Notes: generated by a model from the sequence alone, not told the origin. Positions 1 through 9,432 are shown, counted from the first letter of the stretch. The stretch: DNA of 47,931 nucleotides from Shewanella profunda (GCF_023283765.1 NZ_JAKILG010000039.1:1-47931), one strand, 5' to 3'. A program made the numbers and translations.

Positions 1-113
1 TGGTTCCTGTCGAATGACTAACGAGTTGTTTGATAAGAACAAAGCATTTGCTTCCTAGCCTACTGAAGTGAGTGTGTTACCAAGCTCGGTTACGAGTTAA
101 ATATAAGTCCGGG

Positions 114-171
114 GTCCGCTTCGTTTTTTAGAAGAGAGTGCCTAGGACACCGTAGATGTTAAACGGGGACC
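114..171 (+). pseudogene. Decayed partial tRNA-Glu copy
   Basis: This stretch resembles the 5' half of the intact tRNA-Glu that starts 92 bases downstream. It begins GTCCGCTTCGT where the real gene has GTCCCCTTCGT, and then shares an exact 13-base block, GCCTAGGACACCG (140-152; intact copy 223-235), which covers the D-loop side and the start of the anticodon stem. An insertion separates the two blocks and the anticodon arm and T arm are not recognisable. GGTCC at 113-117 can pair with GGACC at 167-171. It is most likely the remains of a tandem tRNA-Glu duplication or recombination event. It cannot fold into a complete cloverleaf. Confidence 0.5.
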
Positions 172-205
172 TTTCATAACGAAAAGTTCAAATTAATATG
201 TCCGG

Positions 206-281
206 GTCCCCTTCGTCTAGAGGCCTAGGACACCGCCCTTTCACGGCGGTAACAGGGGTTCGAATCCCCTAGGGGATACCA
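206..281 (+). tRNA. tRNA-Glu (anticodon UUC)
   Basis: A full cloverleaf can be read. The acceptor stem is GTCCCCT (206-212) with AGGGGAT (271-277). The anticodon stem is CCGCC (233-237) with GGCGG (245-249), around the loop CTTTCAC with anticodon TTC at 240-242. The T arm contains GGTTCGAATCC, and the CCA end is encoded (279-281). The TTC anticodon reads GAA and GAG as glutamate. A rho-independent terminator follows about 40 bases downstream, so this is the last gene of its transcript; the transcript may start to the left of the window. Confidence 0.97.
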
Positions 282-321
282 ATTTTAATCAAGGTTTATC
301 GAAACTTTGGTTAAAGACAAT

Positions 322-345
322 AAACCACCTTAGGGTGGTTTTTTT
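322..345 (+). terminator. Rho-independent terminator after tRNA-Glu
   Basis: The stem AAACCACC (322-329) pairs with GGTGGTTT (334-341) around the loop TTAG, and a run of T follows. Its position 41 bases after the tRNA makes it the terminator of the tRNA transcript. Confidence 0.85.
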
Positions 346-749
346 GCGTCTAAATTTTGAGTATTTAATAGAAACCCACGCGATTAATTTACGATTGGTA
401 TTATGAGTCGAATTTACCCATCCAATCATATGACGATTAATAATGCTTCGAGGGCTTATCCCACGGGCTGCAACTCTGTTCACTCACAGCATCAGATTTG
501 TTAGCTGTTTACGCCTAACCCTGTTTTAAGCCATTGCTAGAATCGAACTTGCTGAGTGTTCAATGCATTGGCACTCTGAATGCTGCTGCGAACGCAATTA
601 CTTTATCTCGTATCCCCAAACTAGTGTTGTGTGCAGTGAAAATCTCGCAGTATCTATTGTGGCTGATGTGTAGAGTGGAACTGGCTTGTGGCTTTGGATA
701 AGGTGAATCCGAAGAAAGGGCTATTGCTGCGAAATTTATTTGAGAGAGA
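346..749. other. Intergenic stretch without a recognisable gene
   Basis: About 400 bases between the tRNA terminator and the hairpin beyond the ABC transporter gene. The only open frame, a 64-codon minus-strand frame overlapping the tRNA region, has an unconvincing composition and resembles nothing known to me. I see no repeat, RNA gene or clear promoter. Confidence 0.5.
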
Positions 750-784
750 AGGCGACACTCAAGACTGTTCAGTGTCGCCTTTTG
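750..784. terminator. Hairpin terminator downstream of the ABC transporter gene
   Basis: A perfect 10-bp stem, AGGCGACACT (750-759) with AGTGTCGCCT (771-780), encloses an 11-base loop. It lies 20 bases beyond the stop codon of the minus-strand ABC transporter gene. The T-rich tail is better on the plus strand (TTTTGTTATTT), so it may act in both directions. Confidence 0.65.
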
Positions 785-800
785 TTATTTAACTTTTGGC

Positions 801-2630
801 TTACTCTACACCTAAGAATCCACCGGTTTGGTGGGCCCAGAGCTGGGCATAAATACCGCCTGCGGCGATAAGTTCATGGTGCGTGCCTTGTTCTACGACT
901 CGGCCTTGGTCTAGTACTATTAGTCTGTCCATTGCGGCAATGGTTGAAAGCCGATGGGCAATAGCGATCACTGTCTTACCTTGCATTAATTCGTATAAAC
1001 TTTCTTGAATTGCGGCTTCGACTTCCGAATCCAGTGCTGAAGTCGCTTCATCAAGCAGCAAAATCGGCGCATTTTTCAGTAAAACCCGCGCAATGGCGAT
1101 ACGTTGCCTTTGGCCGCCAGAGAGTTTAACACCGCGTTCCCCCACTTGAGCCTCTAAGCCATGATTGCCGTTAGGGTCGCTCAAGCTTTGAATAAAATCA
1201 TAGGCTTGTGCTTGTTTTATGGCACTGTCGAGTTGTTCTTCACTGGCACTGGGGTTACCGTAGAGAATGTTTTCACGAATAGTACGGTGTAAGAGTGAGG
1301 TATCTTGGGTCACCATACCGATTTGTGAGCGTAGCGAATCCTGTTTAACGGTTTTAATGTCTTGGTCATCAATGTAGATATGACCCTTTTCAACGTCGTA
1401 GAATCGCATTAATAAATTCACTAAGGTGGATTTACCCGCACCAGAGCGACCCACTAAACCGACTTTTTCACCCGCTTGAATATTTAGATTGAGATCCTCA
1501 ATCACACCGACCTGCTCACCATAATGAAAGCTAACCTGATCAAATGATATTTTTCCTTGATTAACAATAAGATCACTAGCATTAGGTTCATCTTGGATAA
1601 TTGTCGTTTTTGATAATGTGTTCATACCATCGGTAACTGTGCCGATATTTTCAAATAACGAGCTGATTTCCCACATGATCCACTGTGACATACCGTTTAG
1701 GCGCAGGGCTAAACTCACCGCAATCGCAATTGCACCTACTGTAATGGCGCTCTCGGTCCAAAGCGCAATCGACACAGCGGCAATACTAAAGGCCAATAGG
1801 TAGTTGATGATCTGCACACTGACACTGATCCCTGTGACTAAGCGCATCTGGCGATAAACCGTATCTAAAAATATCCGCATGCTGGATTTTGCATAGTCAG
1901 CTTCTTTTTGCGTATGAGCGAATAGTTTGACCGTGGTGATATTGGTATAGCTGTCGACAATGCGGCCCGTCATGGTTGAGCGCGCGTCGGCCTGCTCGGT
2001 GGAAACCGTTTTTAGCTTAGGTACAAAGTACCATTGCAACCCTATATATAGAGCTAACCAAACCAGCATAGGCAGAACTAAGCGCACGTCGGCACTGGCG
2101 ATCATCACCAGCATAGAGGTGAAATACACTAAGATGTACACCAACACATCGAGCAGTTTCATCACGGTTTCGCGCACTGCTAAGGAGGTTTGCATCACTT
2201 TAGTGGCTATACGACCAGCAAAGTCATTCTGATAGAAGGATACGCTTTGCTTAAGCAGGTAGCGATGTGCCAGCCAGCGGATCGACATGGGATAATTGCC
2301 AAGCAAGGTTTGATGCATGATAAGCGCATGCAACAACACCAATATCGGCATCACAATTAAGACCATAGCCCCCATCAGCATTAAGGTTGTGCCTTCGTCT
2401 TCAAATAGGGTTTGTGGGTCTTTATTGACAAGCCAATCGACCAATTGGCCCATAAATCCGAACAGTGACACTTCGAGCATGGCCAGCATGGCGGTGAGTA
2501 CTGACATTAAGATCAAGGGGCGCTCGTAGCCTTTGGTGTAGTGTCGACAAAAGGCATACACCCCAGTGGGTGGCTTAGTGGGTTCATCATCGGGAAGGGC
2601 TTCCACCCAAGATTCGAATCGTTTAAACAT
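801..2630 (-). CDS. ABC exporter, fused membrane and ATPase domains
   Basis: 609-residue half-transporter of the ABC exporter (MsbA/multidrug) type, expected to work as a homodimer in the inner membrane and drive export of a lipid, drug or peptide by ATP hydrolysis. An N-terminal six-helix membrane domain covers about residues 35-330. The ATPase domain follows: Walker A GRSGAGKST at about 394, signature LSGGQRQR near 508, Walker B ILLLDEATSALD near 530, and the switch histidine in AIAHRLST. All catalytic motifs are intact. It stands alone, transcribed away from the Ada-AlkA gene, with a hairpin after its stop. The substrate cannot be told from the sequence. Confidence 0.92.
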   Translation of the reverse strand: MFKRFESWVEALPDDEPTKPPTGVYAFCRHYTKGYERPLILMSVLTAMLAMLEVSLFGFMGQLVDWLVNKDPQTLFEDEGTTLMLMGAMVLIVMPILVLLHALIMHQTLLGNYPMSIRWLAHRYLLKQSVSFYQNDFAGRIATKVMQTSLAVRETVMKLLDVLVYILVYFTSMLVMIASADVRLVLPMLVWLALYIGLQWYFVPKLKTVSTEQADARSTMTGRIVDSYTNITTVKLFAHTQKEADYAKSSMRIFLDTVYRQMRLVTGISVSVQIINYLLAFSIAAVSIALWTESAITVGAIAIAVSLALRLNGMSQWIMWEISSLFENIGTVTDGMNTLSKTTIIQDEPNASDLIVNQGKISFDQVSFHYGEQVGVIEDLNLNIQAGEKVGLVGRSGAGKSTLVNLLMRFYDVEKGHIYIDDQDIKTVKQDSLRSQIGMVTQDTSLLHRTIRENILYGNPSASEEQLDSAIKQAQAYDFIQSLSDPNGNHGLEAQVGERGVKLSGGQRQRIAIARVLLKNAPILLLDEATSALDSEVEAAIQESLYELMQGKTVIAIAHRLSTIAAMDRLIVLDQGRVVEQGTHHELIAAGGIYAQLWAHQTGGFLGVE

Positions 2631-2784
2631 GAATTGGCTCTATTGGTGAGATAAAAAATAGTCGTGTCTAGCATATAGGATTTTATGTCTTAACAGCATT
2701 GAAATGATTGAGTTCCGTTTTCCGCTAGTTCTATAGGGTAGATTTACGTAAAGTAATGAACAAGGTTTTAATTGTGAGCGAATA

Positions 2785-4443
2785 TTGTCTGGTGTTATGA
2801 AAATTAATCCAAGAATTGTATCTGAAGCATCTTGCTTGGCTGGAGCCGATGTAAGCTTATTATCGCCAGCAGTTTGTCGTGAGGCACGTCTGAGCCGAGA
2901 TCCGCGCTTTGATGGTAAGTTTTTTGTAGGAGTTTTCAGTACTGGGATTTACTGTCGCAATGTGTGTCCCGCCGTTGCTCCAAAAGAGCAAAATGTTCGT
3001 TATTTTGACTCAGCAATAAAAGCTTCGCACGCGGGGTTGCGGCCCTGTTTGCGTTGCAGACCGGATAGTGCGCCGGGTTCTAATCCATGGAAGGGCACGG
3101 GCACGACTTTAGAGCGGGCCATTAGGCTTATTGATGCGGGGGCACTTTATGGCGACACAGCGTTAACCGTGACGGAGCTTGCCGATAAGTTGGGGATCAG
3201 TAGTCGGTATCTTAATAAGCTTTTTACTGAAGGTTTCGGTACATCCCCAAAACAATACGCACTATATCGGCAATTATTGTTTGCAAAACAGCTGTTACAC
3301 CAAACCCAGTTACCTATCACTCAAGTGGCACTGGCATCGGGCTTTAATAGCATTCGTCGTTTTAATGAGGCGTTTAAACAAACCTTACAATTGACGCCGA
3401 CTCAGTTAAGAAAGACCGCAGTAACTAAAGCGGCAAAGGAGCAGGGTATTGATTCTGCAACCGAATTACATAAGATTGATGCTATGGGTGAATGTGTGTC
3501 GCACTATGGATTAACCCTATTTCAGTATTACCGTCCGCCGCTGGATTGGGCATCACAACTGGCATTTTATCAATTGCGTGCAGTTACTGGAATGGAATGG
3601 TTCGCACCGCAGAGCGGTGCTCAACAAGCTGGCAGTGTCCGACAAGATAGTGCTGAGGTACAAGTCACCAATGATGGGCTCGAATATGGTCGCAGTTTTG
3701 CGCTAAAAAGAATGCGCGGCACAGTACACATTGCCCATGAGCCTAAATTAAATCGCTTTAAACTCTCGATTGCATTGACTGAAGATTCCCATGTAGAGGA
3801 GTTACAACGGTTAGTGACTGAGGTGCGGCGTATTTTAGATCTCGATGCAGATATGCAGCAGATAGAACAGAGCTTAAGTGCGTTACCACGTCTAGGATTA
3901 ACCCCGCTGAGCGGCCTGCGTATTCCTGGGGCAGGTTCGTTATTTGAAGCGGTTTGCCGCGCAATTTTAGGTCAGCAAGTGAGTGTGTTGCAGGCAACTA
4001 AATTACTCAATCAATTGGTTGAGGCCTATGGTGAGCGCTTTAGTCTTAATGGTTGCGAATATCGTTTATTTCCCACCGCTGAAACCATCCGAGATGCGAG
4101 TTTAACTGAGCTTAAAATGCCGGGTGCGCGCAAACTCGCACTCAATGCCCTCGCGGCGTTTATCTGCGATCATCCTGAGGCGAGTGTCGATGATTGGCTC
4201 AGTGTTAAGGGCATCGGCCCTTGGACGATTGCGTATGCCAAGCTTCGCGGTTTAGGTGAACCAAACGTGTTTTTGCATACCGATTTGATTGTCAAAAAGC
4301 ATTTGCTTGCTCTGTATGCGAACACCAATCAGCTTGATGAATCCGAGGTGGAAACAGTGAACTATCCCCAATTGTGCCAGCAGTTAAGCGCTGACATTGC
4401 GCCCTGGGGCAGTTATTTAACGTTTCAGCTTTGGCATCAATAG
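2785..4443 (+). CDS. alkA: Ada-AlkA fusion: DNA-3-methyladenine glycosylase II with Ada-type regulatory domain
   Basis: 552-residue DNA repair protein with three parts. Residues 31-95 are the Ada zinc domain with all four cysteines (C57, C61, C88, C91); in Ada the first of these accepts methyl groups from phosphotriesters. An AraC-type helix-turn-helix domain covers about 105-210. The AlkA part covers about 235-552, with the helix-hairpin-helix GIGPWT and catalytic aspartate D500 in FLHTD. It excises alkylated bases and could sense methylation and activate its own transcription. The O6-methylguanine methyltransferase half of classical Ada is missing but is supplied by ogt, 60 bases downstream. 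The start is uncertain: TTG at 2785 has a weak GAG upstream, and an in-frame ATG at 2797 is the alternative. Confidence 0.93.
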   Translation: MSGVMKINPRIVSEASCLAGADVSLLSPAVCREARLSRDPRFDGKFFVGVFSTGIYCRNVCPAVAPKEQNVRYFDSAIKASHAGLRPCLRCRPDSAPGSNPWKGTGTTLERAIRLIDAGALYGDTALTVTELADKLGISSRYLNKLFTEGFGTSPKQYALYRQLLFAKQLLHQTQLPITQVALASGFNSIRRFNEAFKQTLQLTPTQLRKTAVTKAAKEQGIDSATELHKIDAMGECVSHYGLTLFQYYRPPLDWASQLAFYQLRAVTGMEWFAPQSGAQQAGSVRQDSAEVQVTNDGLEYGRSFALKRMRGTVHIAHEPKLNRFKLSIALTEDSHVEELQRLVTEVRRILDLDADMQQIEQSLSALPRLGLTPLSGLRIPGAGSLFEAVCRAILGQQVSVLQATKLLNQLVEAYGERFSLNGCEYRLFPTAETIRDASLTELKMPGARKLALNALAAFICDHPEASVDDWLSVKGIGPWTIAYAKLRGLGEPNVFLHTDLIVKKHLLALYANTNQLDESEVETVNYPQLCQQLSADIAPWGSYLTFQLWHQ

Positions 4444-4503
4444 CGACCTAAAGCGATTTAAATTGATAGAGATAAATGTAAGACATAAATAGAGAGATAA
4501 ATT

Positions 4504-5070
4504 ATGAAACACGCTATTCGTCAATTGATCCACGCGCCGAGTATTGCAGAGTATCAGCCCTGCGCCGTGGATACTTTTATCAGCCCTGCCGGTTTGTTGC
4601 AGCTCAACGCCAATGCTTATGGGTTGACTCATTTAACGGTTGTTGGCTCCAATCGCACTGATATTGCGCTTGCTAACGTGAGTGACGAAGCCCTAAATCA
4701 AGCCAAGGCACATATCCGTGAAACTCAGGCGCAGCTTGCACGTTACTTTGCCGGTGAGCTGGTTGAGTTTGATTTAAAACTCGCGCCCAAGGGTACTGAA
4801 TTTCAGCGTGACGTGTGGCAAGCCTTGCTCAATCTAGAGTACGCTCAGAGCTGTAGCTATGCCGATATCGCACAACAAATAGGTCGTCCTAAGGCTGTGC
4901 GTGCCGTGGGTGCTGCCAATGGCGCCAATCCCATCGCGATTATTGTGCCTTGCCATAGAGTCATAGGTAAAAACGGCAAATTAACCGGTTATGCTTATGG
5001 ACTTGAGATGAAACAACAGTTGTTAATGCTGGAATCGGCAAGCACGGGCGCGAGTTTTACGCTAGAATAG
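4504..5070 (+). CDS. ogt: Methylated-DNA--protein-cysteine methyltransferase
   Basis: 188-residue suicide enzyme that moves a methyl group from O6-methylguanine or O4-methylthymine in DNA to its own cysteine. The active-site motif PCHRVIG is at 149-155 with acceptor C150. The DNA-binding helix-turn-helix with its arginine finger is around residues 118-140 (RPKAVRAVGAANG), and the C-terminal GY and KQ positions are present. The start ATG is preceded by AGAGAGAT. It sits 60 bases after the Ada-AlkA gene and 37 bases before a DEAD-box helicase gene. The pair together covers the activities of a classical Ada protein plus AlkA. Confidence 0.95.
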   Translation: MKHAIRQLIHAPSIAEYQPCAVDTFISPAGLLQLNANAYGLTHLTVVGSNRTDIALANVSDEALNQAKAHIRETQAQLARYFAGELVEFDLKLAPKGTEFQRDVWQALLNLEYAQSCSYADIAQQIGRPKAVRAVGAANGANPIAIIVPCHRVIGKNGKLTGYAYGLEMKQQLLMLESASTGASFTLE

Positions 5071-5107
5071 CCGCCATATTCGTTATTGATGAGCTATTAC
5101 ATTTTCT

Positions 5108-6391
5108 ATGACCCAAGCTTCTTCTCCTGTGGCAAGCTTTGCCAAACTCGGTATTATTGCGCCACTTTTGAATCGACTCTCTGAGTTAGCCTATGTTTCA
5201 CCCACGCCTGTGCAGGTGGCAACCATTCCTGCTGTACTTGCGGGGCGTGATGTATTAGCGGGCGCCAATACCGGTTCAGGCAAAACGGCAGCCTTTGCTG
5301 TGCCTTTACTGCAGCAGTTAGTTGAAGCTAAAACGGATGATAAATCTGGGTCTTATATTCGTTGTCTTGTGTTGGTGCCAACGCGCGAACTAGCGCAGCA
5401 GGTTGCCGATAGCTTTTTATCCTATGCATCACATTTGAATGGCAAACTGAAAATAGTTGCGGCTTTTGGTGGTGTGTCTGTTAATGCTCAGATGCAAAGT
5501 CTGCGCTCCGGCGCCGATGTATTAGTGGCCACGCCGGGGCGTTTGTTGGATCTACTGTCGAGCAATGCCATCAAGCTTAATCGCGTTAGCGCCTTAGTGC
5601 TCGATGAAGCCGATCGTATGTTAAGCCTTGGGTTTACGGAAGAATTGACTCAAGTGCTTGAAGCCTTACCTCCTAAGAAACAAACCTTGCTATTTTCGGC
5701 GACGTTCCCTGAAGAAGTGCGCGAGTTAACCGCCAAGTTACTTAAAAACCCGCTTGAATATCAATTGCAAAGTGAGCAGGAAAGTACTATTGAGCAGCGA
5801 GTTTTCACTGTTAACCGTCCAATGAAAACGGCATTATTAGCGCATCTGATTAAAGAGCATCAATGGTCACAGGCGCTTATTTTTGTGAGTGCAAAAAATA
5901 CCTGTAATCATCTTGCGCAAAAATTGTCTAAACGAGGGATTAGTGCCGAGGTATTCCATGGCGATAAAGCCCAAGGTGCGCGTACGCGGGTGCTCGATGG
6001 TTTTAAAAATGGTGAAATAAGTGTATTGATTGCCACGGATATCGCCGCCCGTGGGATTGATATCGATAAACTGCCCGTTGTTATTAACTTTGATTTACCA
6101 AGAAGCCCCGCCGATTATATGCACCGTATTGGCCGTAGCGGCCGCGCCGGTGAAGCGGGGTTAGCGGTGACGCTGATTTCCCATGAGGATTATCACCACT
6201 TTGGGGTGATTGAAAAAAAGAACAAACTTAAGTTAGTGCGTGAGCAAATTGTCGGTTTTGAAGCGGATGATGAGATGCCAGCCGAACTGTTAGAACAAGT
6301 TAAGCCTATGGCCAAACCCGAAGGGACAGGTAAAAAAAAACGTAAACGGTTACCGCCTGCCAATGTTGAATTTTGGGACAAAAAATCTTAA
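5108..6391 (+). CDS. DEAD-box ATP-dependent RNA helicase (RhlE-like)
   Basis: 427-residue superfamily 2 RNA helicase with a complete motif set: Q motif around residues 30-40, motif I AGANTGSGKT (51-60), Ia PTRELAQQ (91-98), Ib TPGR (142-145), motif II DEAD (166-169), motif III SAT (197-199), and motif VI HRIGRSGRAG near 335. The C-terminus is short and basic (KKKRKR), which suits RNA binding. It is likely to unwind structured RNA in ribosome assembly, mRNA decay or cold adaptation. It resembles RhlE/SrmB-type enzymes, but which subgroup is not certain. It lies in a same-strand series after ogt, although the 37-base gap leaves co-transcription open. Confidence 0.93.
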   Translation: MTQASSPVASFAKLGIIAPLLNRLSELAYVSPTPVQVATIPAVLAGRDVLAGANTGSGKTAAFAVPLLQQLVEAKTDDKSGSYIRCLVLVPTRELAQQVADSFLSYASHLNGKLKIVAAFGGVSVNAQMQSLRSGADVLVATPGRLLDLLSSNAIKLNRVSALVLDEADRMLSLGFTEELTQVLEALPPKKQTLLFSATFPEEVRELTAKLLKNPLEYQLQSEQESTIEQRVFTVNRPMKTALLAHLIKEHQWSQALIFVSAKNTCNHLAQKLSKRGISAEVFHGDKAQGARTRVLDGFKNGEISVLIATDIAARGIDIDKLPVVINFDLPRSPADYMHRIGRSGRAGEAGLAVTLISHEDYHHFGVIEKKNKLKLVREQIVGFEADDEMPAELLEQVKPMAKPEGTGKKKRKRLPPANVEFWDKKS

Positions 6392-6455
6392 GTCGTTGGA
6401 AAGGCTACTATAAGCTAATCTTAACGTTAGTTGTTATCTCACTTGTGGGAGTTGT

Positions 6456-6926
6456 ATGCAGCATTTATTCTGGTTGGTAGAAGGGCAGATTGCCGGTCGC
6501 AGTGGCCCCAATAAAGATCCTTGGGATTTAACTGAGTTGAAGGCGGCAGGCATTGGTGCCGTGCTGTCGGTCAATGGTGGTGAAGGCTGCGAACCTAACA
6601 GCTTTAAAGACTTGGGTTTACGTTATGAATGTATTCCTTTTTCACGTAATGTGCCGCCTCACGATGGGGATATCGCGATTTGTGTCGCCCAATTACCCCG
6701 GGCTTTGGCCTTTATTCAGCAGTGTGAGGCCGATAATATTCCCGTCGTTATCCACTGCCGCTCGGGTAAGGATCGTACTGGACTCATTATGGCCTATTAT
6801 TTAATGGTCAATGGTGCCGCGCCTCTTCATGCAGTAAGCCAAGTGCGCAGTATTCGTGATATTGCATTTACCGCCGAGGGCTGGGATCAGTTTGCCTTTG
6901 ACGTATTGTATGCATTGCAGGAGTAA
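6456..6926 (+). CDS. Dual-specificity/tyrosine protein phosphatase-like protein
   Basis: 156-residue protein of the cysteine-dependent phosphatase fold. The signature HCRSGKDRTG (100-109) is a complete CX5R P-loop with nucleophile C101 and arginine R107. An aspartate-containing segment near residues 68-72 (PPHDGD) could be the general acid. It should hydrolyse phosphoesters, either on Tyr/Ser/Thr of proteins or on a small molecule. The physiological substrate is unknown. A good ribosome binding site (GGGAG) precedes the ATG. It lies between a helicase gene and cheV without obvious functional linkage. Confidence 0.85.
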   Translation: MQHLFWLVEGQIAGRSGPNKDPWDLTELKAAGIGAVLSVNGGEGCEPNSFKDLGLRYECIPFSRNVPPHDGDIAICVAQLPRALAFIQQCEADNIPVVIHCRSGKDRTGLIMAYYLMVNGAAPLHAVSQVRSIRDIAFTAEGWDQFAFDVLYALQE

Positions 6927-7054
6927 TTCAGTTGCAGGTCGACTTTTCGCCTGCTAATACAAGATAGATTTAGTTTCATTTGACCTTAGTCATCTCTTTT
7001 TGCTGTGATAAGGTTAATATACTGGCAGGTTACATTGAGAGAGTTATAAATTCA

Positions 7055-7957
7055 ATGATGAAAAGTAAGGCAAATCAGTCACAAGGCTTACTCCTTTTTC
7101 GGCTATCCCAATCCCAAGTTTTTGCTTTGGGCACGTTAAAAGTGCGTGAGTTGGTGCCTTATACACCACTAAACAAAATTCCCCAATCACATCCCACGAT
7201 TCTTGGGGCTGCAACTATCCGCGGCCATACTATTCCCGTGATTGATATGGCGGCAGCTATTGGTTATCGGCCGATTACGGTGGAAGAGCGGGAGAGTTGC
7301 TATATCATCATCACAGATTGTCAACGGATGATTATCGGCTTCTTAGTGCGTGGTATTGATAAGATCATTGAATGCAATTGGCGAGATATTGAGGCGCCGT
7401 CTGCTAATTTGGGTAAAAATGCGTTTTTAACTGGCGTAACCCGTTTTGAAAATCAACTTGTTCAGTTACTCGATGTCGAACTCTTATTATCTAAAGTATT
7501 CCCCGATAATCCTGAGGCTAATCGCGCTATTTTGACCGATGTGCAGCGTGAAAAATTAAAACCGATGAATATTCTGCTTGTCGATGACTCTAAGGTGGCT
7601 CGTAAACAGTTGTCGGATGCCCTCGATATGATCAATATTTCTTACCGAGTGACGGCTGATGGTAAAGATGCACTGGCGATAATGGAGCAGGCTGCCGCTG
7701 AGCATCATCCGATTGATATCTTAGTTAGCGACATTGAAATGCCTGGGCTTGATGGGTATGAATTAGCGTTTGAGGTGCGTGATAATCCGCAAACGGCAAA
7801 TGCTTATATTATTTTGCATACTTCGCTTTCCAGTGAGATCAGCGTGAGTCAGGCTCATCAAGTGGGTGCCAACGAAGCACTGACTAAGTTTGATGCCCAT
7901 GAACTGATCGATGCTATGTTGCGTGGCGCCGATTTGGCCACGAAAAAGTCAACCTAA
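7055..7957 (+). CDS. cheV: Chemotaxis coupling protein CheV (CheW plus receiver domain)
   Basis: 300-residue CheW-receiver fusion that couples chemoreceptors to CheA and can be tuned by phosphorylation. The CheW-like domain covers about residues 10-150. The receiver covers about 168-300, with acidic pocket DD in LLVDDS and phospho-acceptor D226 in SDIEMPG. A longer frame opens at 6980, but the extra residues do not look like CheV. The ATG at 7055 follows GAGAGAG at a suitable distance and is the better start, with ATG at 7058 as an alternative. No other chemotaxis gene is in the window, so this is an orphan cheV. Confidence 0.93.
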   Translation: MMKSKANQSQGLLLFRLSQSQVFALGTLKVRELVPYTPLNKIPQSHPTILGAATIRGHTIPVIDMAAAIGYRPITVEERESCYIIITDCQRMIIGFLVRGIDKIIECNWRDIEAPSANLGKNAFLTGVTRFENQLVQLLDVELLLSKVFPDNPEANRAILTDVQREKLKPMNILLVDDSKVARKQLSDALDMINISYRVTADGKDALAIMEQAAAEHHPIDILVSDIEMPGLDGYELAFEVRDNPQTANAYIILHTSLSSEISVSQAHQVGANEALTKFDAHELIDAMLRGADLATKKST

Positions 7958-8129
7958 GCTGATTATTGGATTTTTGTAGGCTTTTTGCGGCGAGAGGGTA
8001 ATTTAGTTTACTTATTTCCCTGCAAAACTAGACAAGTCCCGCCACATCCTATAAAAACCTTATTGGCCTCAAATCCGAAGGCGTGGGTTGAGTTATCTCG
8101 GCCGAAATATAATAACGATAGGTTAAGTC

Positions 8130-9356
8130 ATGAAACAAGAATCATCACTTTTAGCTAAGTTGGCTAATGGCAGTCTGGTATTGCAAATTCTATTTGGGAT
8201 AGTCGCGGGGGTTATTCTTGCGAGCTTTTCACAGGATGCGGCTAAGCAAGTTGCGTTTTTAGGTAATTTATTTGTGGGGGCATTAAAAGCAATTGCTCCC
8301 ATTTTAGTTTTTATCCTTGTGGCATCTTCTATTGCCAATCAAAAGAAAAATACTCAAACCAATATGCGCCCGATTGTGGTGCTCTATCTATTTGGGACCT
8401 TTGCCGCGGCGTTAACGGCTGTTATTTTAAGCTCGATTTTCCCAACTAATTTGATATTAGTTGCGGGTATTGAAGGTACCAGTCCGCCTCAGGGAATTGG
8501 TGAGGTCATTAATACTTTGCTCTTTAAGTTAGTGGATAATCCAGTTAATGCGCTGATGACGGGCAACTATATTGGTATTCTTGCTTGGGGTGTTGGTTTA
8601 GGCTTAGCACTACACCATGCCAATGATTCGACTAAGCAAGTGTTTGCGGATATGAGCCATGGTATTTCGCAAATGGTACGCTTTATTATCCGTCTTGCAC
8701 CTATTGGTATTTTTGGTTTAGTGGCGGCAACCTTTGCCGAAACGGGTTTTGCTGCAATTGCGGGGTATGCGCAGCTATTAGCCGTATTACTGAGTGCGAT
8801 GGCAATTATTGCACTGATTGTTAATCCACTCATTGTTTACGTAAAAATTAAGCGTAATCCTTATCCTTTAGTGCTTCGTTGCCTGCGTGAAAGCGGGGTA
8901 ACGGCATTTTTTACTCGCTCTAGTGCGGCGAATATTCCTGTGAATATGGCGCTGTGTGAAAAGCTCAATCTCAATGAAGACACTTATTCAGTTTCTATTC
9001 CCCTTGGTGCGACCATTAATATGGGCGGTGCGGCAATTACCATCACAGTGCTGACGTTAGCGGCTGCTCATACACTTGGTATTCAAGTCGATTTACCCAC
9101 GGCTTTATTACTGAGCGTGGTCGCCGCTATTTCGGCTTGTGGAGCTTCTGGTGTCGCGGGGGGATCATTATTACTCATTCCTCTGGCTTGTAGCTTATTT
9201 GGTATTTCCAACGATATCGCCATGCAAGTTGTGGCAGTGGGCTTTATTATTGGTGTGGTCCAAGATGCCGCTGAAACCGCGTTAAACAGTTCGACCGATG
9301 TGATTTTTACCGCAGCAGCCTGTGAAGCTGCCGAAAACAAAGCTAGACTTGGGTAA
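8130..9356 (+). CDS. sstT: Sodium/serine-threonine symporter
   Basis: 408-residue inner-membrane carrier of the dicarboxylate/amino acid:cation symporter family, close in length to E. coli SstT. It imports serine and threonine with Na+. About eight hydrophobic helices and two hairpins are visible. The diagnostic serine-rich hairpin is [13 protein letters not shown] near residue 265, the NMGGAAI motif is near 295, and the [13 protein letters not shown] stretch near 380 contributes to substrate and cation binding. It begins 172 bases after cheV and is followed by its own terminator, so it is probably a single-gene unit. Confidence 0.93.
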   Translation: MKQESSLLAKLANGSLVLQILFGIVAGVILASFSQDAAKQVAFLGNLFVGALKAIAPILVFILVASSIANQKKNTQTNMRPIVVLYLFGTFAAALTAVILSSIFPTNLILVAGIEGTSPPQGIGEVINTLLFKLVDNPVNALMTGNYIGILAWGVGLGLALHHANDSTKQVFADMSHGISQMVRFIIRLAPIGIFGLVAATFAETGFAAIAGYAQLLAVLLSAMAIIALIVNPLIVYVKIKRNPYPLVLRCLRESGVTAFFTRSSAANIPVNMALCEKLNLNEDTYSVSIPLGATINMGGAAITITVLTLAAAHTLGIQVDLPTALLLSVVAAISACGASGVAGGSLLLIPLACSLFGISNDIAMQVVAVGFIIGVVQDAAETALNSSTDVIFTAAACEAAENKARLG

Positions 9357-9392
9357 AGTGCTGTTATTAATGTAAGAAGAAAGTATCATAGG

Positions 9393-9420
9393 AGCAGTCA
9401 CTTAGGTGGCTGCTTTTTTT
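9393..9420 (+). terminator. Rho-independent terminator of sstT
   Basis: The stem AGCAGTCA (9393-9400) pairs with TGGCTGCT (9407-9414), with one G-T pair, followed by a continuous run of seven T residues ending at 9420. It lies 37 bases after the sstT stop. The next gene starts only 13 bases further on. Confidence 0.85.
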
Positions 9421-9432
9421 ATGGGAGTAGTT

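Noticed and set aside
289..483. 64-codon minus-strand frame next to tRNA-Glu
   Set aside because: It overlaps the tRNA terminator and has no ribosome binding site; the translation looks random.
2770..2787. Sequence AATTGTGAGCGAATATTG resembling the left half of the lac operator
   Set aside because: Only the left 11 bases agree with lacO and the other half is not symmetrical. The match sits over the translation start region of the Ada-AlkA gene. It is probably chance.
8040..8125. Possible structured leader before sstT (TTGGCC ... GGCCGA pairing)
   Set aside because: The pairing is short and includes a G-T pair, the loop is long, and the bases do not match any riboswitch core that I know. It is not listed as a regulatory RNA.
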